From positions 176,834 through 240,833 of the forward strand of contig CAKRRK010000002.1 of the NCBI GenBank assembly GCA_934395135.1: a stretch of DNA of 64,000 bases, given 5' to 3'. The notes under the pieces were generated by a model that saw only the letters and a list, made by a program, of their open reading frames with translations, had not been told where the DNA came from and searched no databases. The stretch is from an uncultured Eubacteriales bacterium. GTDB taxonomy: Bacteria > Bacillota > Clostridia > Oscillospirales > Butyricicoccaceae. The translations under genes were made by a program, and so were the position numbers. Positions 1-9,181 of the stretch are shown in pieces. How positions within the stretch are numbered: the first letter of the stretch is position 1; each line of letters starts with the position of its first letter.

Positions 1-1
1 C

Positions 2-1375
2 GATGACATTTTGGAGCAGTTGGTGGCAGACCGCCTGCAGGACGAACTCCGTTCCGGCGTGCAGACGATCCAATATCAAATCAATACCCTGATGACGACC
101 AACGGCCAGTCTCCTTTTGTCACCCTCTTTTTAAACCTTCGGCCGGATGACGAATACATCGAAGAAAACGCAATGATCATCGAAGAAATCCTCCGGCAGC
201 GGTATGAGGGCATCAAGAACGAAAAGGGCGTTTATGTCACGCCTGCGTTCCCCAAGCTGGTGTATGTCCTGGATGAACACAACTGCCTGAAAGGCGGGAA
301 ATATGACTATATTACCCGTCTCGCCATCCAATGCTCTGCCAAGCGGATGTATCCGGACTATATCTCCGCCAAAAAAATGCGGGAAAATTATGAAGGCAAC
401 GTATTTTCTCCTATGGGATGCCGTTCTTTTCTGGCACCCTGGAAAGACGAAAACGGCAACTATAAATTTGAAGGCCGTTTCAATCAGGGTGTCGTCAGCA
501 TCAATCTCCCGCAGGTTGGCATTCTTGCCAAAGGGGATGAGGACAAGTTCTGGAAGCTGCTGGACGAGCGTCTGCAGCTGTGTTTTGAGGCTCTGATGTG
601 CCGGCACAATGCGTTGAAAGGCGTCATCTCCGACACCAGCCCGGTACATTGGCAATACGGTGCCATTGCCCGCCTGGACAAAGGCGAGACCATTGATAAA
701 TTTTTATATGGAGGCTATTCTTCCATTTCTCTGGGTTATATCGGCCTGTATGAAGTCACTGTCGCGATGAAGGGCGAAAGCCATACCACGGAAGTGGGGC
801 AGGAATTTGCTCTGCGGGTGATGAATCATTTGAAAGATGCCTGCCAGCGCTGGCGGGAAGAAACCAACATCGGCTTCGCCCTGTACGGCACGCCGGCGGA
901 ATCGCTGTGCTATCGCTTTGCGCGAATTGACAAAGAGCGTTTCGGCACCATTGCCAACATTACGGACAAGGGATATTATACAAACTCCTACCATGTAGAC
1001 GTCCGGGAAGACATTGACGCGTTTTCCAAATTTGCTTTCGAAAGCCAGTTTCAAAAGATCTCTTCCGGCGGCGCAATTTCCTATGTGGAAATTCCAAACA
1101 TGCGGCATAATCTCACCGCCTTGGAAGATGTGGTGCAATTTATTTACGACAACATCCAATACGCGGAATTCAATACCAAAAGCGATTATTGCCATGTCTG
1201 CGGATATGACGGCGAAATCGTCATTAACGAGGATTTTGAATGGGAATGTCCGGTATGCCATAATAAGGATCAGAAGCGAATGAATGTAACCCGGCGAACC
1301 TGCGGATATCTGGGAGAAAATTTCTGGAACGTCGGAAAAACCAAGGAGCTGAAGGCCCGGGTGCTCCATCTCTAA
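2..1375 (+). CDS. nrdD: Anaerobic ribonucleoside-triphosphate reductase, 5'-truncated
   Basis: Class III ribonucleotide reductase catalytic subunit, which makes dNTPs from NTPs without oxygen using a glycyl radical. The frame is open from base 2, so the N-terminus (including the ATP-cone) lies outside the window; about 457 residues remain. The C-terminus carries a zinc site with two CxxC pairs (CHVC and CPVC) followed by the glycyl-radical motif RRTCGYLG. The conserved SPMGCRSF segment lies around residue 135 of the visible part. The gene is followed 68 bp later by its activase nrdG, which confirms the call. Confidence 0.96.
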   Translation, partial: DDILEQLVADRLQDELRSGVQTIQYQINTLMTTNGQSPFVTLFLNLRPDDEYIEENAMIIEEILRQRYEGIKNEKGVYVTPAFPKLVYVLDEHNCLKGGKYDYITRLAIQCSAKRMYPDYISAKKMRENYEGNVFSPMGCRSFLAPWKDENGNYKFEGRFNQGVVSINLPQVGILAKGDEDKFWKLLDERLQLCFEALMCRHNALKGVISDTSPVHWQYGAIARLDKGETIDKFLYGGYSSISLGYIGLYEVTVAMKGESHTTEVGQEFALRVMNHLKDACQRWREETNIGFALYGTPAESLCYRFARIDKERFGTIANITDKGYYTNSYHVDVREDIDAFSKFAFESQFQKISSGGAISYVEIPNMRHNLTALEDVVQFIYDNIQYAEFNTKSDYCHVCGYDGEIVINEDFEWECPVCHNKDQKRMNVTRRTCGYLGENFWNVGKTKELKARVLHL

Positions 1376-1381
1376 CGAGCA

Positions 1382-1418
1382 AACAGCTCCCTGTCAAGCC
1401 TTATAGGGAGCTGTTTTT
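1382..1418 (+). terminator. Hairpin with T-run between nrdD and nrdG
   Basis: An 11-bp perfect stem (1382-1392 with 1405-1415) is followed by a run of T. It looks like an intrinsic terminator or attenuator inside the nrdDG operon and would make nrdG transcripts rarer than nrdD. Confidence 0.7.
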
Positions 1419-1443
1419 CTATAAAAAACCGAGGTGACACTGC

Positions 1444-1977
1444 TTGAATTACGCAACCATCAAAAAACATGACGTAGCAAACGGTCCTGGGGTCCGTGTT
1501 TCTCTGTTTGTCAGCGGCTGCCCCCATCACTGCAAAAACTGCTTCAATCCGGAAACCTGGGATTTTTCCTATGGTCAACCGTTTACCCGGGAGACAGAGG
1601 AGGTCATTCTGTCCGCCCTCTCCCCTTCTTATATCAAGGGATTTTCCCTGTTGGGCGGAGAACCTTTTGCACCGCAGAACCAAGCCTGTCTCGCGCCCTT
1701 TTTGGAGCGGGTTCGCAGCGCGTATCCGAAAAAAACTGTCTGGTGCTATTCCGGGTATCGGTTTGAGGCGGATATTTTAACCGGAAAATTAGGCGACTGG
1801 GCTATCACAAGGCGGATGCTTTCCTGCATTGATGTTTTAGTGGACGGAGAGTTTCAGGAGGCGCTGAAAAATCCGAACCTCCGCTTTAAAGGCTCGGCCA
1901 ACCAGAACATTATTAACGTTCCGGCTTCTCTGGAAACAGACCAGTTGGTGTTGTGGGATCCTGCCGGCCAACCGTAA
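1444..1977 (+). CDS. nrdG: Anaerobic ribonucleotide reductase activating protein
   Basis: Radical-SAM activase that installs the glycyl radical on NrdD. The [4Fe-4S]-SAM motif CPHHCKNC is near residue 26, followed by FNPETWDF, typical of NrdG; 177 residues is a normal family length. The start is TTG at 1444, supported by GAGGTG eight bases upstream; no ATG with a comparable binding site exists near it. It lies directly behind nrdD, separated only by a terminator-like hairpin. Confidence 0.95.
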   Translation: MNYATIKKHDVANGPGVRVSLFVSGCPHHCKNCFNPETWDFSYGQPFTRETEEVILSALSPSYIKGFSLLGGEPFAPQNQACLAPFLERVRSAYPKKTVWCYSGYRFEADILTGKLGDWAITRRMLSCIDVLVDGEFQEALKNPNLRFKGSANQNIINVPASLETDQLVLWDPAGQP

Positions 1978-2044
1978 CCTTTTCCAGGTTCCGGACCGGC
2001 TGGTTTTTACATCGAAATTTCACTTATTTTTTTAGGAGATCGCT

Positions 2045-2488
2045 ATGAATTTTACTGTGAACATCAAAAAGCTGTCGGAAAACGCTGTTATTCCTTCCTA
2101 TGGCTCGGAATTTGCCGCAGGAGCGGATTTATACGCCTGCCTGCCGGCCCCTTTGGAAATTCTGCCCCATGAAACAAAGCGCATCCCCACCGGTATTGCA
2201 ATGGAGCTGCCAGTGGGATATGCGGGCTTTGTTTACGCAAGAAGCGGCCTTGCGTCCAAAAAAGGTCTCGCTCCTGCAAATAAAGTGGGCGTTATCGACT
2301 GCGATTACCGGGGCGAGGTGATGGTTGCGCTGCATAACCACGGCACGACGGCACAAACCGTAGAGCCTGGCGAACGGGTGGCGCAGCTGATCGTTGCGCC
2401 GTATGCCGCGCCCCAATTTGAAATTGTGCCGGAGCTGTCGGAAACATCCCGGGGCGCCGGCGGCTTTGGTTCTACCGGCCGGAAATAA
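2045..2488 (+). CDS. dut: Deoxyuridine 5'-triphosphate nucleotidohydrolase
   Basis: Trimeric dUTPase that hydrolyses dUTP to dUMP and pyrophosphate, limiting uracil in DNA and feeding dTMP synthesis. All five family motifs are visible in order: GADLYA, RSGLA, GVIDCDYRGE, ERVAQLI and the C-terminal glycine-rich RGAGGFGSTG, which closes over the nucleotide. 147 residues is the standard length. AGGAG lies seven to eight bases before the ATG. It sits after nrdDG, so the three nucleotide genes may be co-regulated. Confidence 0.96.
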   Translation: MNFTVNIKKLSENAVIPSYGSEFAAGADLYACLPAPLEILPHETKRIPTGIAMELPVGYAGFVYARSGLASKKGLAPANKVGVIDCDYRGEVMVALHNHGTTAQTVEPGERVAQLIVAPYAAPQFEIVPELSETSRGAGGFGSTGRK

Positions 2489-2565
2489 GCCGCGGCCCTG
2501 ATAAAAACCTGGTTTCCGGGAAACCCTAACGTTACACAAAGAACCAAACAGGAGGTTGAATTATT

Positions 2566-2874
2566 ATGTCTATTGTTACAATCACAAAGGATAACTTTCA
2601 AGAGGAAGTATTAAACGCCAAGCAGCCGGTTTTGGTGGATTTTTGGGCGGCATGGTGTGGTCCCTGCCGAATGCTTTCCCCGGTTGTGGATGAAATCGCG
2701 GCAGAAAACGCTTCGGTAAAAGTCTGCAAGGTAAATATTGACGAAGAATCGGCCATTGCCGCTGAATACGGCGTGATGAGTATCCCAACCCTGATTCTGT
2801 TTCGGGACGGTCAGGTGGCAAACAAATCCATCGGCGTCGTTCCGAAATCGGAAATCGAGGAAATGCTGAAGTAA
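2566..2874 (+). CDS. trxA: Thioredoxin
   Basis: Cytosolic dithiol reductant of 102 residues. The active-site WCGPC is at about residues 30-34 in the usual FWAAWCGPC context, and the cis-proline is in MSIPTLILF. A strong AGGAGGT site precedes the ATG. Aerobic ribonucleotide reductases use thioredoxin, but the NrdD next door generally uses formate or a thioredoxin system depending on subtype; the proximity is suggestive only. A good terminator follows at once. Confidence 0.96.
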   Translation: MSIVTITKDNFQEEVLNAKQPVLVDFWAAWCGPCRMLSPVVDEIAAENASVKVCKVNIDEESAIAAEYGVMSIPTLILFRDGQVANKSIGVVPKSEIEEMLK

Positions 2875-2889
2875 CACATCGGATCTCCG

Positions 2890-2927
2890 CTCCCTCTCTG
2901 CCCCAAACGGCAAAGAGGGAGTTTTTT
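2890..2927 (+). terminator. Intrinsic terminator after trxA
   Basis: CTCCCTCT pairs with AGAGGGAG, and inner bases extend the stem (CTGCC with GGCAA-like). Six T residues follow. It ends the nucleotide/redox gene block. Confidence 0.85.
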
Positions 2928-3043
2928 GGTTTTGCGAAAAAACAGCCGCTGAAACCGAAACTTTTCCCACCCCGCACTTGGGCCGATTGCCAACAAAACC
3001 TCCAGCGCACCGCGCAGATTGCGGTCCATACTGTGTTCTTTCC

Positions 3044-3072
3044 TTGCTTTTCTATCCTAAATTTCGTATAAT
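3044..3072 (+). promoter_or_regulatory. Sigma-A promoter for the EamA transporter
   Basis: TTGCTT (3044-3049), 17-bp spacer, perfect TATAAT (3067-3072). Transcription would start near 3079, about 32 bases before the ATG at 3111. Confidence 0.7.
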
Positions 3073-3110
3073 GCAAGTATTGCAGATTTTACGTTCGGAG
3101 GACACCCATC

Positions 3111-4082
3111 ATGACTTCACTTCAACCGTCGTCCGCCCCATCCAGGCTTACCAACGGCTTTGTGGTATGCGGGCTTGCGATGCTGTGCTGCGTTTTATGG
3201 GGCAGCGCTTTTCCATGCATTAAAATCGGCTATGCGATGTTCCACATCGGCCCAGACGCCGTAGGCAGTCAGCTGCTCTTTGCCGGCATGCGCTTTACTC
3301 TGGCCGGAATTTTTGCCCTCGTTCTCGGCAGTCTGTCCGCCAAACGCTTCCTTGTGCCGAAAAAACAGTCCTGGCCGTCTATTTTTAAATTGTGCCTGGT
3401 ACAAACGGTGGCGCAGTATCTGTTTTTCTATATCGGCCTTGCCAATACCACTGGTGTCAAAGCCTCTATCCTGGAGGCCGCCAATGTGTTTCTGGCGATT
3501 TTGATTCCCTGCCTCTTGCTGAAGCAGGAAAAGCTTACCCGTGCCAAACTTTTGGGCTGCTTTGTAGGATTTGCCGGCGTTGTTCTTATCAATTTGTCCA
3601 GCGGAAGCCTGGATTTTTCTCTCAGCTTTTTGGGGGACGGCTTTATTCTGCTGTCCGCCGCTTCGTATGCCTTCTCCTCTATTCTGGTCAAGGGATATTC
3701 CAAAACGGAGGCGCCGTTTACCTTAAGCGGCTATCAGTTTATCCTGGGCGGCATCATTCTAATGCTTTGCGGCGGTGCAGCGGGCGGCCGCGTTTCCGGC
3801 TTTACCCCCGCATCCACCCTCCTTTTTATCTACCTCGCCTTGATTTCTGCAGTGGCCTATTCCCTTTGGGCCACCCTGCTCAAATACAATCCTATTGGAA
3901 ATGTGGCGATTTATGGATTTATGAATCCAGTCTGCGGCGTTATTCTATCCGCCATATTGTTGAAGGAATCCAGTCAAGCCTTTGGCATTGCCGGCATTCT
4001 CGCCTTGGTTCTGGTCTGCATCGGTATCTATCTGGTCAGCAAAGCGGAGCCTGCTTCCGCAAAGTCCGCCGGCAAGGTCTGA
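3111..4082 (+). CDS. DMT-superfamily transporter, EamA type
   Basis: Inner-membrane metabolite exporter of the drug/metabolite transporter superfamily, 323 residues with about ten hydrophobic segments arranged as two EamA repeats. The first repeat begins with the typical LWGSAFPCIKI segment around residue 29 and the second with SAASYAFSSILVKGY around residue 183. The substrate cannot be read from sequence; related proteins export amino acids or other small metabolites. It has its own promoter, and a GGAGG site precedes the ATG. Confidence 0.9.
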   Translation: MTSLQPSSAPSRLTNGFVVCGLAMLCCVLWGSAFPCIKIGYAMFHIGPDAVGSQLLFAGMRFTLAGIFALVLGSLSAKRFLVPKKQSWPSIFKLCLVQTVAQYLFFYIGLANTTGVKASILEAANVFLAILIPCLLLKQEKLTRAKLLGCFVGFAGVVLINLSSGSLDFSLSFLGDGFILLSAASYAFSSILVKGYSKTEAPFTLSGYQFILGGIILMLCGGAAGGRVSGFTPASTLLFIYLALISAVAYSLWATLLKYNPIGNVAIYGFMNPVCGVILSAILLKESSQAFGIAGILALVLVCIGIYLVSKAEPASAKSAGKV

Positions 4083-4640
4083 CCTCTGCATCCGCCAAGG
4101 ATCGGGGAATTGTCCTGTTTTTTGCAAAGTATTCCGCGGTTTCTTCTTGTCCGTTCGAAAACATACCGACCTCCTATCCCTTCCAGAAAATTCAGGAGGG
4201 GAATTTTTTTGGATGCCGTCACAACCGCCGCCGATCAGATGATACCGACAGGCACCAGACAGGCGTCCGTTTGTTCGTTATCATAGCTGCTCCTCTTCTT
4301 TTGCCCCACCGGCGCCGGCAGAGGCGCGCGTTTCCATCGCTTCGATTCCGTTCCTGCTGAAAACTGCGAAACAGAAAGGTTGCCATTTCTGCCGCCATCT
4401 CTGCATGCAAAATAACAGTGCCGCCGCTGCAACACTGCAAAACCATCGCTTCTATGCCGGTTTTCCCCTCCGTTCCATCTCTTTTGTCAGTCAGATTTTC
4501 ATACAAAAGCCCATCTCTTCGATTCGTTTGCGCAAACTTTTTGCAGGCTATTTTATCCCGCATCCCAACATTTTCCTATGCGCCGGACAGCAATTTTTGT
4601 ATACGGGGAACAAACCGCCGCTTTTCATCAAACACAGACA
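4083..4640. other. Gene-free stretch between convergent genes
   Basis: About 560 bases between the EamA transporter and the terminator of the aminopeptidase operon. Open frames here have no recognisable family, no good ribosome binding site and unremarkable composition. There is a T-run at 4203-4210 after a weak imperfect stem, possibly the transporter's terminator. I see nothing else. Confidence 0.5.
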
Positions 4641-4673
4641 AATAAAACAGGGCGGGTCCGCTTCCCGCCCTGT
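4641..4673 (-). terminator. Intrinsic terminator of the M42 operon
   Basis: A 10-bp perfect stem (4647-4656 with 4664-4673) is followed on the minus strand by TTTTATTT. It lies about 60 bases downstream of the last M42 gene. Confidence 0.85.
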
Positions 4674-4730
4674 CTCTCTTTGCCTCCATCTGCAACCCTT
4701 TCTTCCTCGGGCCTGTTTCCTGGCAACGAG

Positions 4731-5723
4731 CTACAGCATAGCGCATACAGTATGCGCCAGCAGCCTTGCGGCAGCCAAAACATCCCCTTCCCATACCATT
4801 TCATGCGGCGTATGGATGTATCTTGTGGGAATGCTCACCGCACCGGACAAAACCCCGTCCCGCGTCCGCTGAATTGCAGCCGTATCTGTTCCGCCAAACC
4901 GCAGAATTTCCGTCTGCAAGGGAATCGACAGGGCTTTTCCCGCTGCCAACAGAGCGCTGCGCACCACCTCCGCCGTGATGACGGACTTGTCCATCACCTT
5001 TACCGCCGGGCCTGCGCCCAATTTTACTGCCATCGGATATTTCCGTTCCGGCAAATCCCCGGTGTCCGTTACATCCACCGCAATGGCATAATCCGGCGCG
5101 ATGGCAAATGCCGCCGGGCCTGCGCCCCGCAGCCCGACCTCCTCCTGTACGGAAAACACAAAATACAGGTCGTTGTCCGTTTCCGTCAGATATTCCAATG
5201 CCTTGAGCAAAGCGGCGCAGCCGATCCGATTGTCCAGATACGGTCCGCAGATGCAGCCATCCTGCCGGAACGGCGCATTGCCAAACACAGCAAAGTCTCC
5301 AACCTGCACGTTCCGTCTTACCGCTTCCTCGTCGCCTGCCCCAATGTCAAGGAACAAATGCTCCAGTTCCATGTCCTTCTTTGGTATTTTTTCTTCCCAG
5401 GCGACAATGCCCGCCGTGCCGTTTTCAAACTGTATGGAGGCGTTTAGGATATCCTCCACGGAAACCCCGCCCACCGGCGCAAACCGGATGATCCCCTTCT
5501 CGATATGCGTGGCAACGAAGCCAATGGTATCCATATGGGCGCACAGCATAATCTTTTTGCCCCGCCCCCGCTTCCGCAGAATAAGGTTGCCCAGCGTATC
5601 CGTCCAGGCTTCGTCCACATAAGGTTTCCCCAGCGCTTCGATGGACTGCCGCGCCGCATCCTCTCTGCCGGAAGGGCCAAACGCCTTGCCGGCCTTGGAA
5701 TATAGTTCAAAAATATCAGCCAT
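4731..5723 (-). CDS. M42 family metallopeptidase (third gene of a triplet)
   Basis: Dinuclear zinc aminopeptidase of the M42 (glutamyl aminopeptidase/FrvX, often mislabelled endoglucanase) family, 330 residues. Metal and catalytic motifs are all visible: CAHMD with the first His ligand, LDNR with the bridging Asp, QEE with the catalytic Glu, AVDVTD, and the C-terminal His in TRYIHTP. M42 enzymes form 12-subunit tetrahedral particles that trim peptides in the cytosol. Its ATG overlaps the end of the preceding M42 gene by 8 bases, so translation is probably coupled. Confidence 0.9.
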   Translation of the reverse strand: MADIFELYSKAGKAFGPSGREDAARQSIEALGKPYVDEAWTDTLGNLILRKRGRGKKIMLCAHMDTIGFVATHIEKGIIRFAPVGGVSVEDILNASIQFENGTAGIVAWEEKIPKKDMELEHLFLDIGAGDEEAVRRNVQVGDFAVFGNAPFRQDGCICGPYLDNRIGCAALLKALEYLTETDNDLYFVFSVQEEVGLRGAGPAAFAIAPDYAIAVDVTDTGDLPERKYPMAVKLGAGPAVKVMDKSVITAEVVRSALLAAGKALSIPLQTEILRFGGTDTAAIQRTRDGVLSGAVSIPTRYIHTPHEMVWEGDVLAAARLLAHTVCAML

Positions 5724-6735
5724 GTTCTTTCATCTCCTCCAAAAACAGTTTTGCAAGGGCCAGTACCCCCTCCATATCGCACAGCGCCGCCACGCTCACC
5801 GGAGAATGGATGTAACGCACCGGCACGGCAAGCCCGCATGTGCGGACTCCGGCGCGGCTAAGGTGGATGCGGCCTGCGTCCGTCCCCCCGGCCACTGCAT
5901 GCTTTGTCTGCCACTTGATGCTGTGGCGGCAGGCAATGTTTCGCAGACAGTCAAACAGTTCCCGGTCGTAGATGGTCCCGCGATCCATAAATGGAATTAC
6001 CGCGCCTTCCCGCAGCCGGCACACCTGTTTATGCGCCGGTACGTCAAAAATATCCGCCGCCGTAGTGCCCTCCACAATCAAAGCAATGTCCGGCTGAAGA
6101 CGGAACGCCGCCGTCTGGGCGCCCCGCAGTCCGGTTTCCTCCTGCACGGTAAACACAAACCAGCAGTCCACCGGAGGACCTGCGGCCATCAGTTGCAGCA
6201 GCACGGCACAGCCCAGCCGGTCGTCAATGGCCTTTGCCTTCCATAAGCCGTCGCCAAAGGCTGCGCAGTCGGAGTCAAATGTACCGTACCGGCCGGGAGA
6301 CACCCGTATTTCCGCCTCCTCCTTGGAGCAGGCGCCGATATCAATGTACAGTTCGTCGGCCCGGGGCATGGTCTTTCGTTCCTCTGGTGTCGTAAGATGC
6401 ACCGCCTTGATACCGATGACGCCCCGCACATCGCCAAACCGTACCCGCCGTCCAATGGCAACCCGGGGGTCAACGCCGCCCACAAAGCCAAATTTCAGCA
6501 TACCGTCCTCTGTAATTCTTTTAACAATCACACCCACCTCATCCATATGGGCGCATACCATAATGGTTTTTTTCGGTGTTGTTTTTCCCTTTACAAACAC
6601 CATCAGATTTCCCATGGCATCTTGCAGCATACGTTCGGCATAGGGGGCGGCGGCCGCCTGGATATAGTCCCGCACCGAATCTTCGCAGCCGGAAGGACCA
6701 TCCAGCCCGCACAAGTCGCGCAGCAGCTTTTCCAT
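5716..6735 (-). CDS. M42 family metallopeptidase (second gene of a triplet)
   Basis: Paralogue of the flanking genes, 339 residues. The motifs are CAHMDEVG, IDDRLG (bridging Asp), QEETGLRGA (catalytic Glu), a VEGTT segment where the usual metal ligand Asp is Glu, and RYIHSP. The Asp-to-Glu change at the terminal ligand is known in part of this family and may alter metal or substrate preference. Only 3 bases separate it from the upstream M42 gene; GGAGG precedes the ATG. Confidence 0.9.
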   Translation of the reverse strand: MEKLLRDLCGLDGPSGCEDSVRDYIQAAAAPYAERMLQDAMGNLMVFVKGKTTPKKTIMVCAHMDEVGVIVKRITEDGMLKFGFVGGVDPRVAIGRRVRFGDVRGVIGIKAVHLTTPEERKTMPRADELYIDIGACSKEEAEIRVSPGRYGTFDSDCAAFGDGLWKAKAIDDRLGCAVLLQLMAAGPPVDCWFVFTVQEETGLRGAQTAAFRLQPDIALIVEGTTAADIFDVPAHKQVCRLREGAVIPFMDRGTIYDRELFDCLRNIACRHSIKWQTKHAVAGGTDAGRIHLSRAGVRTCGLAVPVRYIHSPVSVAALCDMEGVLALAKLFLEEMKEHG

Positions 6736-6738
6736 ATT

Positions 6739-7764
6739 CTATGCCTCCTTTCCAAAGGCCAGAATTGCCTGGCAGATAAGCTCCGCTGTCCATTCGATAT
6801 CCCGGACAGCAACGGTTTCAATTTGAGTGTGCATATATTTCAGCGGAATGGAAAGCAGCGCTGTCGCCGCGCCGCAGGCCACCGTCTGCATTTCCCAGGC
6901 ATTGGTGCCGGTGTTTCCCTCCATTACCTCTAACTGATACGGAATTCCTGCCTTTTTTGCCGTATCCATCAGGCTTTGAGTGAAGTTGGTATGAAGATTT
7001 GGCCCCATGCCAATCAAAACCCCTTTTCCGAATTCAAAGGTTTTATCCGCCGGCGCATCCGGCGTTTTGGCATGGCTTACATCCACTGCAAGAATATGGT
7101 CCGGTTTTGTCCCATACGTGCGCACCCGCGCCCCAAGGGCGGTGGTTTCTTCCTGGCAGCTGAACAGCACCTGCACATGAACCGGCAATGCTTTGCCGCG
7201 CAGCGCGGAAAGCGCCCATAACACAGCCGCAACGCCGGCCCGATTGTCCAGCGCTTTCGCGGTCAACACCTTTTCCGTTAAAAAGCAAGGTGTTGTGCGA
7301 TACACCACCGGCGTGCCGACGGAGATCACTTCCTCCGCATGCAGAAGCCCGGTGTCGATCACCATATCCTGCATCGGTACGGCGTTCCTCTCCTCTCCCT
7401 TTTTCTGCAAATGGGGCGGCACGCAGGCAATCACGCCATACCGGCCTCCGCCGGCCAGTATACTGACCTCGCAGCCCAGCAGCATCCGGGGATCGACGCC
7501 GCCCATCGGCGCAAACCGCAGAAATCCTCCCGGCAGCACCTGGGTCACCACAAAGCCAATCTGGTCCATATGGGCGTCCAGCAGCAACGTCGGCGCGTCC
7601 GGCCGCGCCGCCGGCAGCAAGCCGGCAACATTTCCAAATGCGTCGGTTTCTACGCTTTCACAGATCTGCTCCAACATAGTTTGGCAAACGGCGGCAACGC
7701 CATCTTCAAATCCCGAAACGCCTTCTGCCTGACAAAGCGCCGTCAGGCACTCTTTTTTATCCAA
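6739..7764 (-). CDS. M42 family metallopeptidase (first gene of a triplet)
   Basis: The promoter-proximal aminopeptidase of three consecutive M42 paralogues; 341 residues from the TTG at 7764, which has AAGGAGGG six bases upstream. The frame extends to 7788, but nothing supports translation from there. Visible motifs are DAHMDQIGF, LDNRAG, QEE, AVDVSHA and KYMHTQ. The three proteins are clearly diverged from one another, so this is an old duplication. Hetero-oligomeric particles are plausible, as M42 paralogues in archaea co-assemble. Confidence 0.9.
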   Translation of the reverse strand: MDKKECLTALCQAEGVSGFEDGVAAVCQTMLEQICESVETDAFGNVAGLLPAARPDAPTLLLDAHMDQIGFVVTQVLPGGFLRFAPMGGVDPRMLLGCEVSILAGGGRYGVIACVPPHLQKKGEERNAVPMQDMVIDTGLLHAEEVISVGTPVVYRTTPCFLTEKVLTAKALDNRAGVAAVLWALSALRGKALPVHVQVLFSCQEETTALGARVRTYGTKPDHILAVDVSHAKTPDAPADKTFEFGKGVLIGMGPNLHTNFTQSLMDTAKKAGIPYQLEVMEGNTGTNAWEMQTVACGAATALLSIPLKYMHTQIETVAVRDIEWTAELICQAILAFGKEA

Positions 7765-8102
7765 GGTTTTCCCTCCTTCTTGCAGCAAGCGCAGGCAGCC
7801 GCCTGCCGCGCCGGATTCCCATGCGCCGCATCACTGCCATCCCTCCGGCGCATGCCAAGCACCAGAACACCGCAAGCTTTTATTTTTTTATTATATCGCA
7901 AATCCGCGGCCTTTTCCACCGCGGCCATCCCGTTCCGCTGATTTTATCCTATCCCCGGCATTGCCCGTCCCCCGCGCTGCACAAACAATTTGTTCCCCTG
8001 CAACGCGGCAACCTTTGTTGCGGCGCTGCACTGTGTCAAAAAAAGCCGGACGCCGTCCATTTCGATCCCCGTTCTTTTCTCTATGTTATTTTTGCTGTTT
8101 TA

Positions 8103-8111
8103 TGCTATAAT
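8103..8111 (+). promoter_or_regulatory. Extended -10 promoter of the RluA-type gene
   Basis: TGCTATAAT is a perfect extended -10 element with no clear -35. Transcription should start about 8118, only 2-4 bases before the ATG at 8121, so the mRNA may be nearly leaderless. Confidence 0.55.
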
Positions 8112-8120
8112 AAAACCATT

Positions 8121-9014
8121 ATGACAAGAATTTTTGAATATACCATTGAAAAAAATTGGGACGGATCCACCGCCCTCGCCTACTTAACGCAGAAAGGCTA
8201 CTCCCGCCATCTCATCTCCCGTATCAAATTGACACCGGACGGCCTGCTGCAAAACGGCGGCTATATTTTTACCAATCAAATTTTGCAAGCAGGCGACCGC
8301 CTCCGCGTCACTCTGCCGGACGATACCCCGTCCGCGAACATTATTCCCGTTCCCCTGCCGTTTGACGTGCTGTTTGAAGACGAAGACCTTGCGGTGGTCA
8401 ACAAGCCGGCAGATATGCCCATTCATCCCTCCCTCCATAATTTCGACAATACCCTGGCAAATGCCGCCGCATTTTACTATGCGTCCAAAGGAGAGCCGTT
8501 TGTTTTCCGCTGCATCAACCGGCTGGACCGAGACACAACCGGACTTTTGATCCTTGCAAAAAACCCGCTATCTGGCTGCATTTTGTCCGATATGATGCTG
8601 CACCGGCGCATTCAGCGGGAATACCTTGGCATTGCACGCGGTATGACCGGGGAAGGCGGCACCATCTCCGCGCCCATCCGCCGCATGGAATCGTCCGCCA
8701 TTGCACGCTGTGTGGACTATGAACACGGCGATCCAGCCGTCACCCATTATAGACGGCTGGCGTTTCAAAACGGCTGTTCCCTGCTTTCTCTGCGCCTGGA
8801 AACCGGGCGTACCCATCAGATCCGGGTGCATCTCCTGCATCTTGGTCACCCGCTGTTGGGAGATTTTCTGTATTATCCGGACCGTTCCCGCATCCGGCGG
8901 CAGGCACTGCATTCTCACCGGCTGGATTTTTCACATCCTGTCACCGGCAAACCCCTTTCCTTTGTCTGCCCGATGCCGGAGGATATGCGCCGCTGTCTTG
9001 CCCTCTCGCTCTGA
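8121..9014 (+). CDS. RluA family pseudouridine synthase
   Basis: Converts specific uridines in rRNA or tRNA to pseudouridine. From the ATG at 8121 the protein is 297 residues. The first 70 residues resemble the S4-like region of this family, and the catalytic motif NRLDRDTTG puts the nucleophilic Asp near residue 136. RTHQIRVHL and GHPLLGD follow near residue 235, as in RluA/RluD. The frame is open far upstream, but the extended -10 element at 8103-8111 argues against an earlier start. No Shine-Dalgarno sequence is evident. The target site is not predictable. Confidence 0.88.
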   Translation: MTRIFEYTIEKNWDGSTALAYLTQKGYSRHLISRIKLTPDGLLQNGGYIFTNQILQAGDRLRVTLPDDTPSANIIPVPLPFDVLFEDEDLAVVNKPADMPIHPSLHNFDNTLANAAAFYYASKGEPFVFRCINRLDRDTTGLLILAKNPLSGCILSDMMLHRRIQREYLGIARGMTGEGGTISAPIRRMESSAIARCVDYEHGDPAVTHYRRLAFQNGCSLLSLRLETGRTHQIRVHLLHLGHPLLGDFLYYPDRSRIRRQALHSHRLDFSHPVTGKPLSFVCPMPEDMRRCLALSL

Positions 9015-9181
9015 AGCGCCGTATAGGTTTTTGCCGGATTTCTTGCAATGCGATATTTCCGCGCAGCCTCTACGCCGCGGCAAATGTTCCTGCTTTTTCC
9101 CAAACTTTTACAATCTGTTCATCCATCCGCCGGGAAAATCTTGTAAAATAAACCGCATAAACTAACTTTTTATGAGGATTT

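Noticed and set aside
4219..4872. Open frames between the EamA and M42 genes
   Set aside because: No family, no ribosome binding site, and they cross the strong M42 terminator at 4641-4673.
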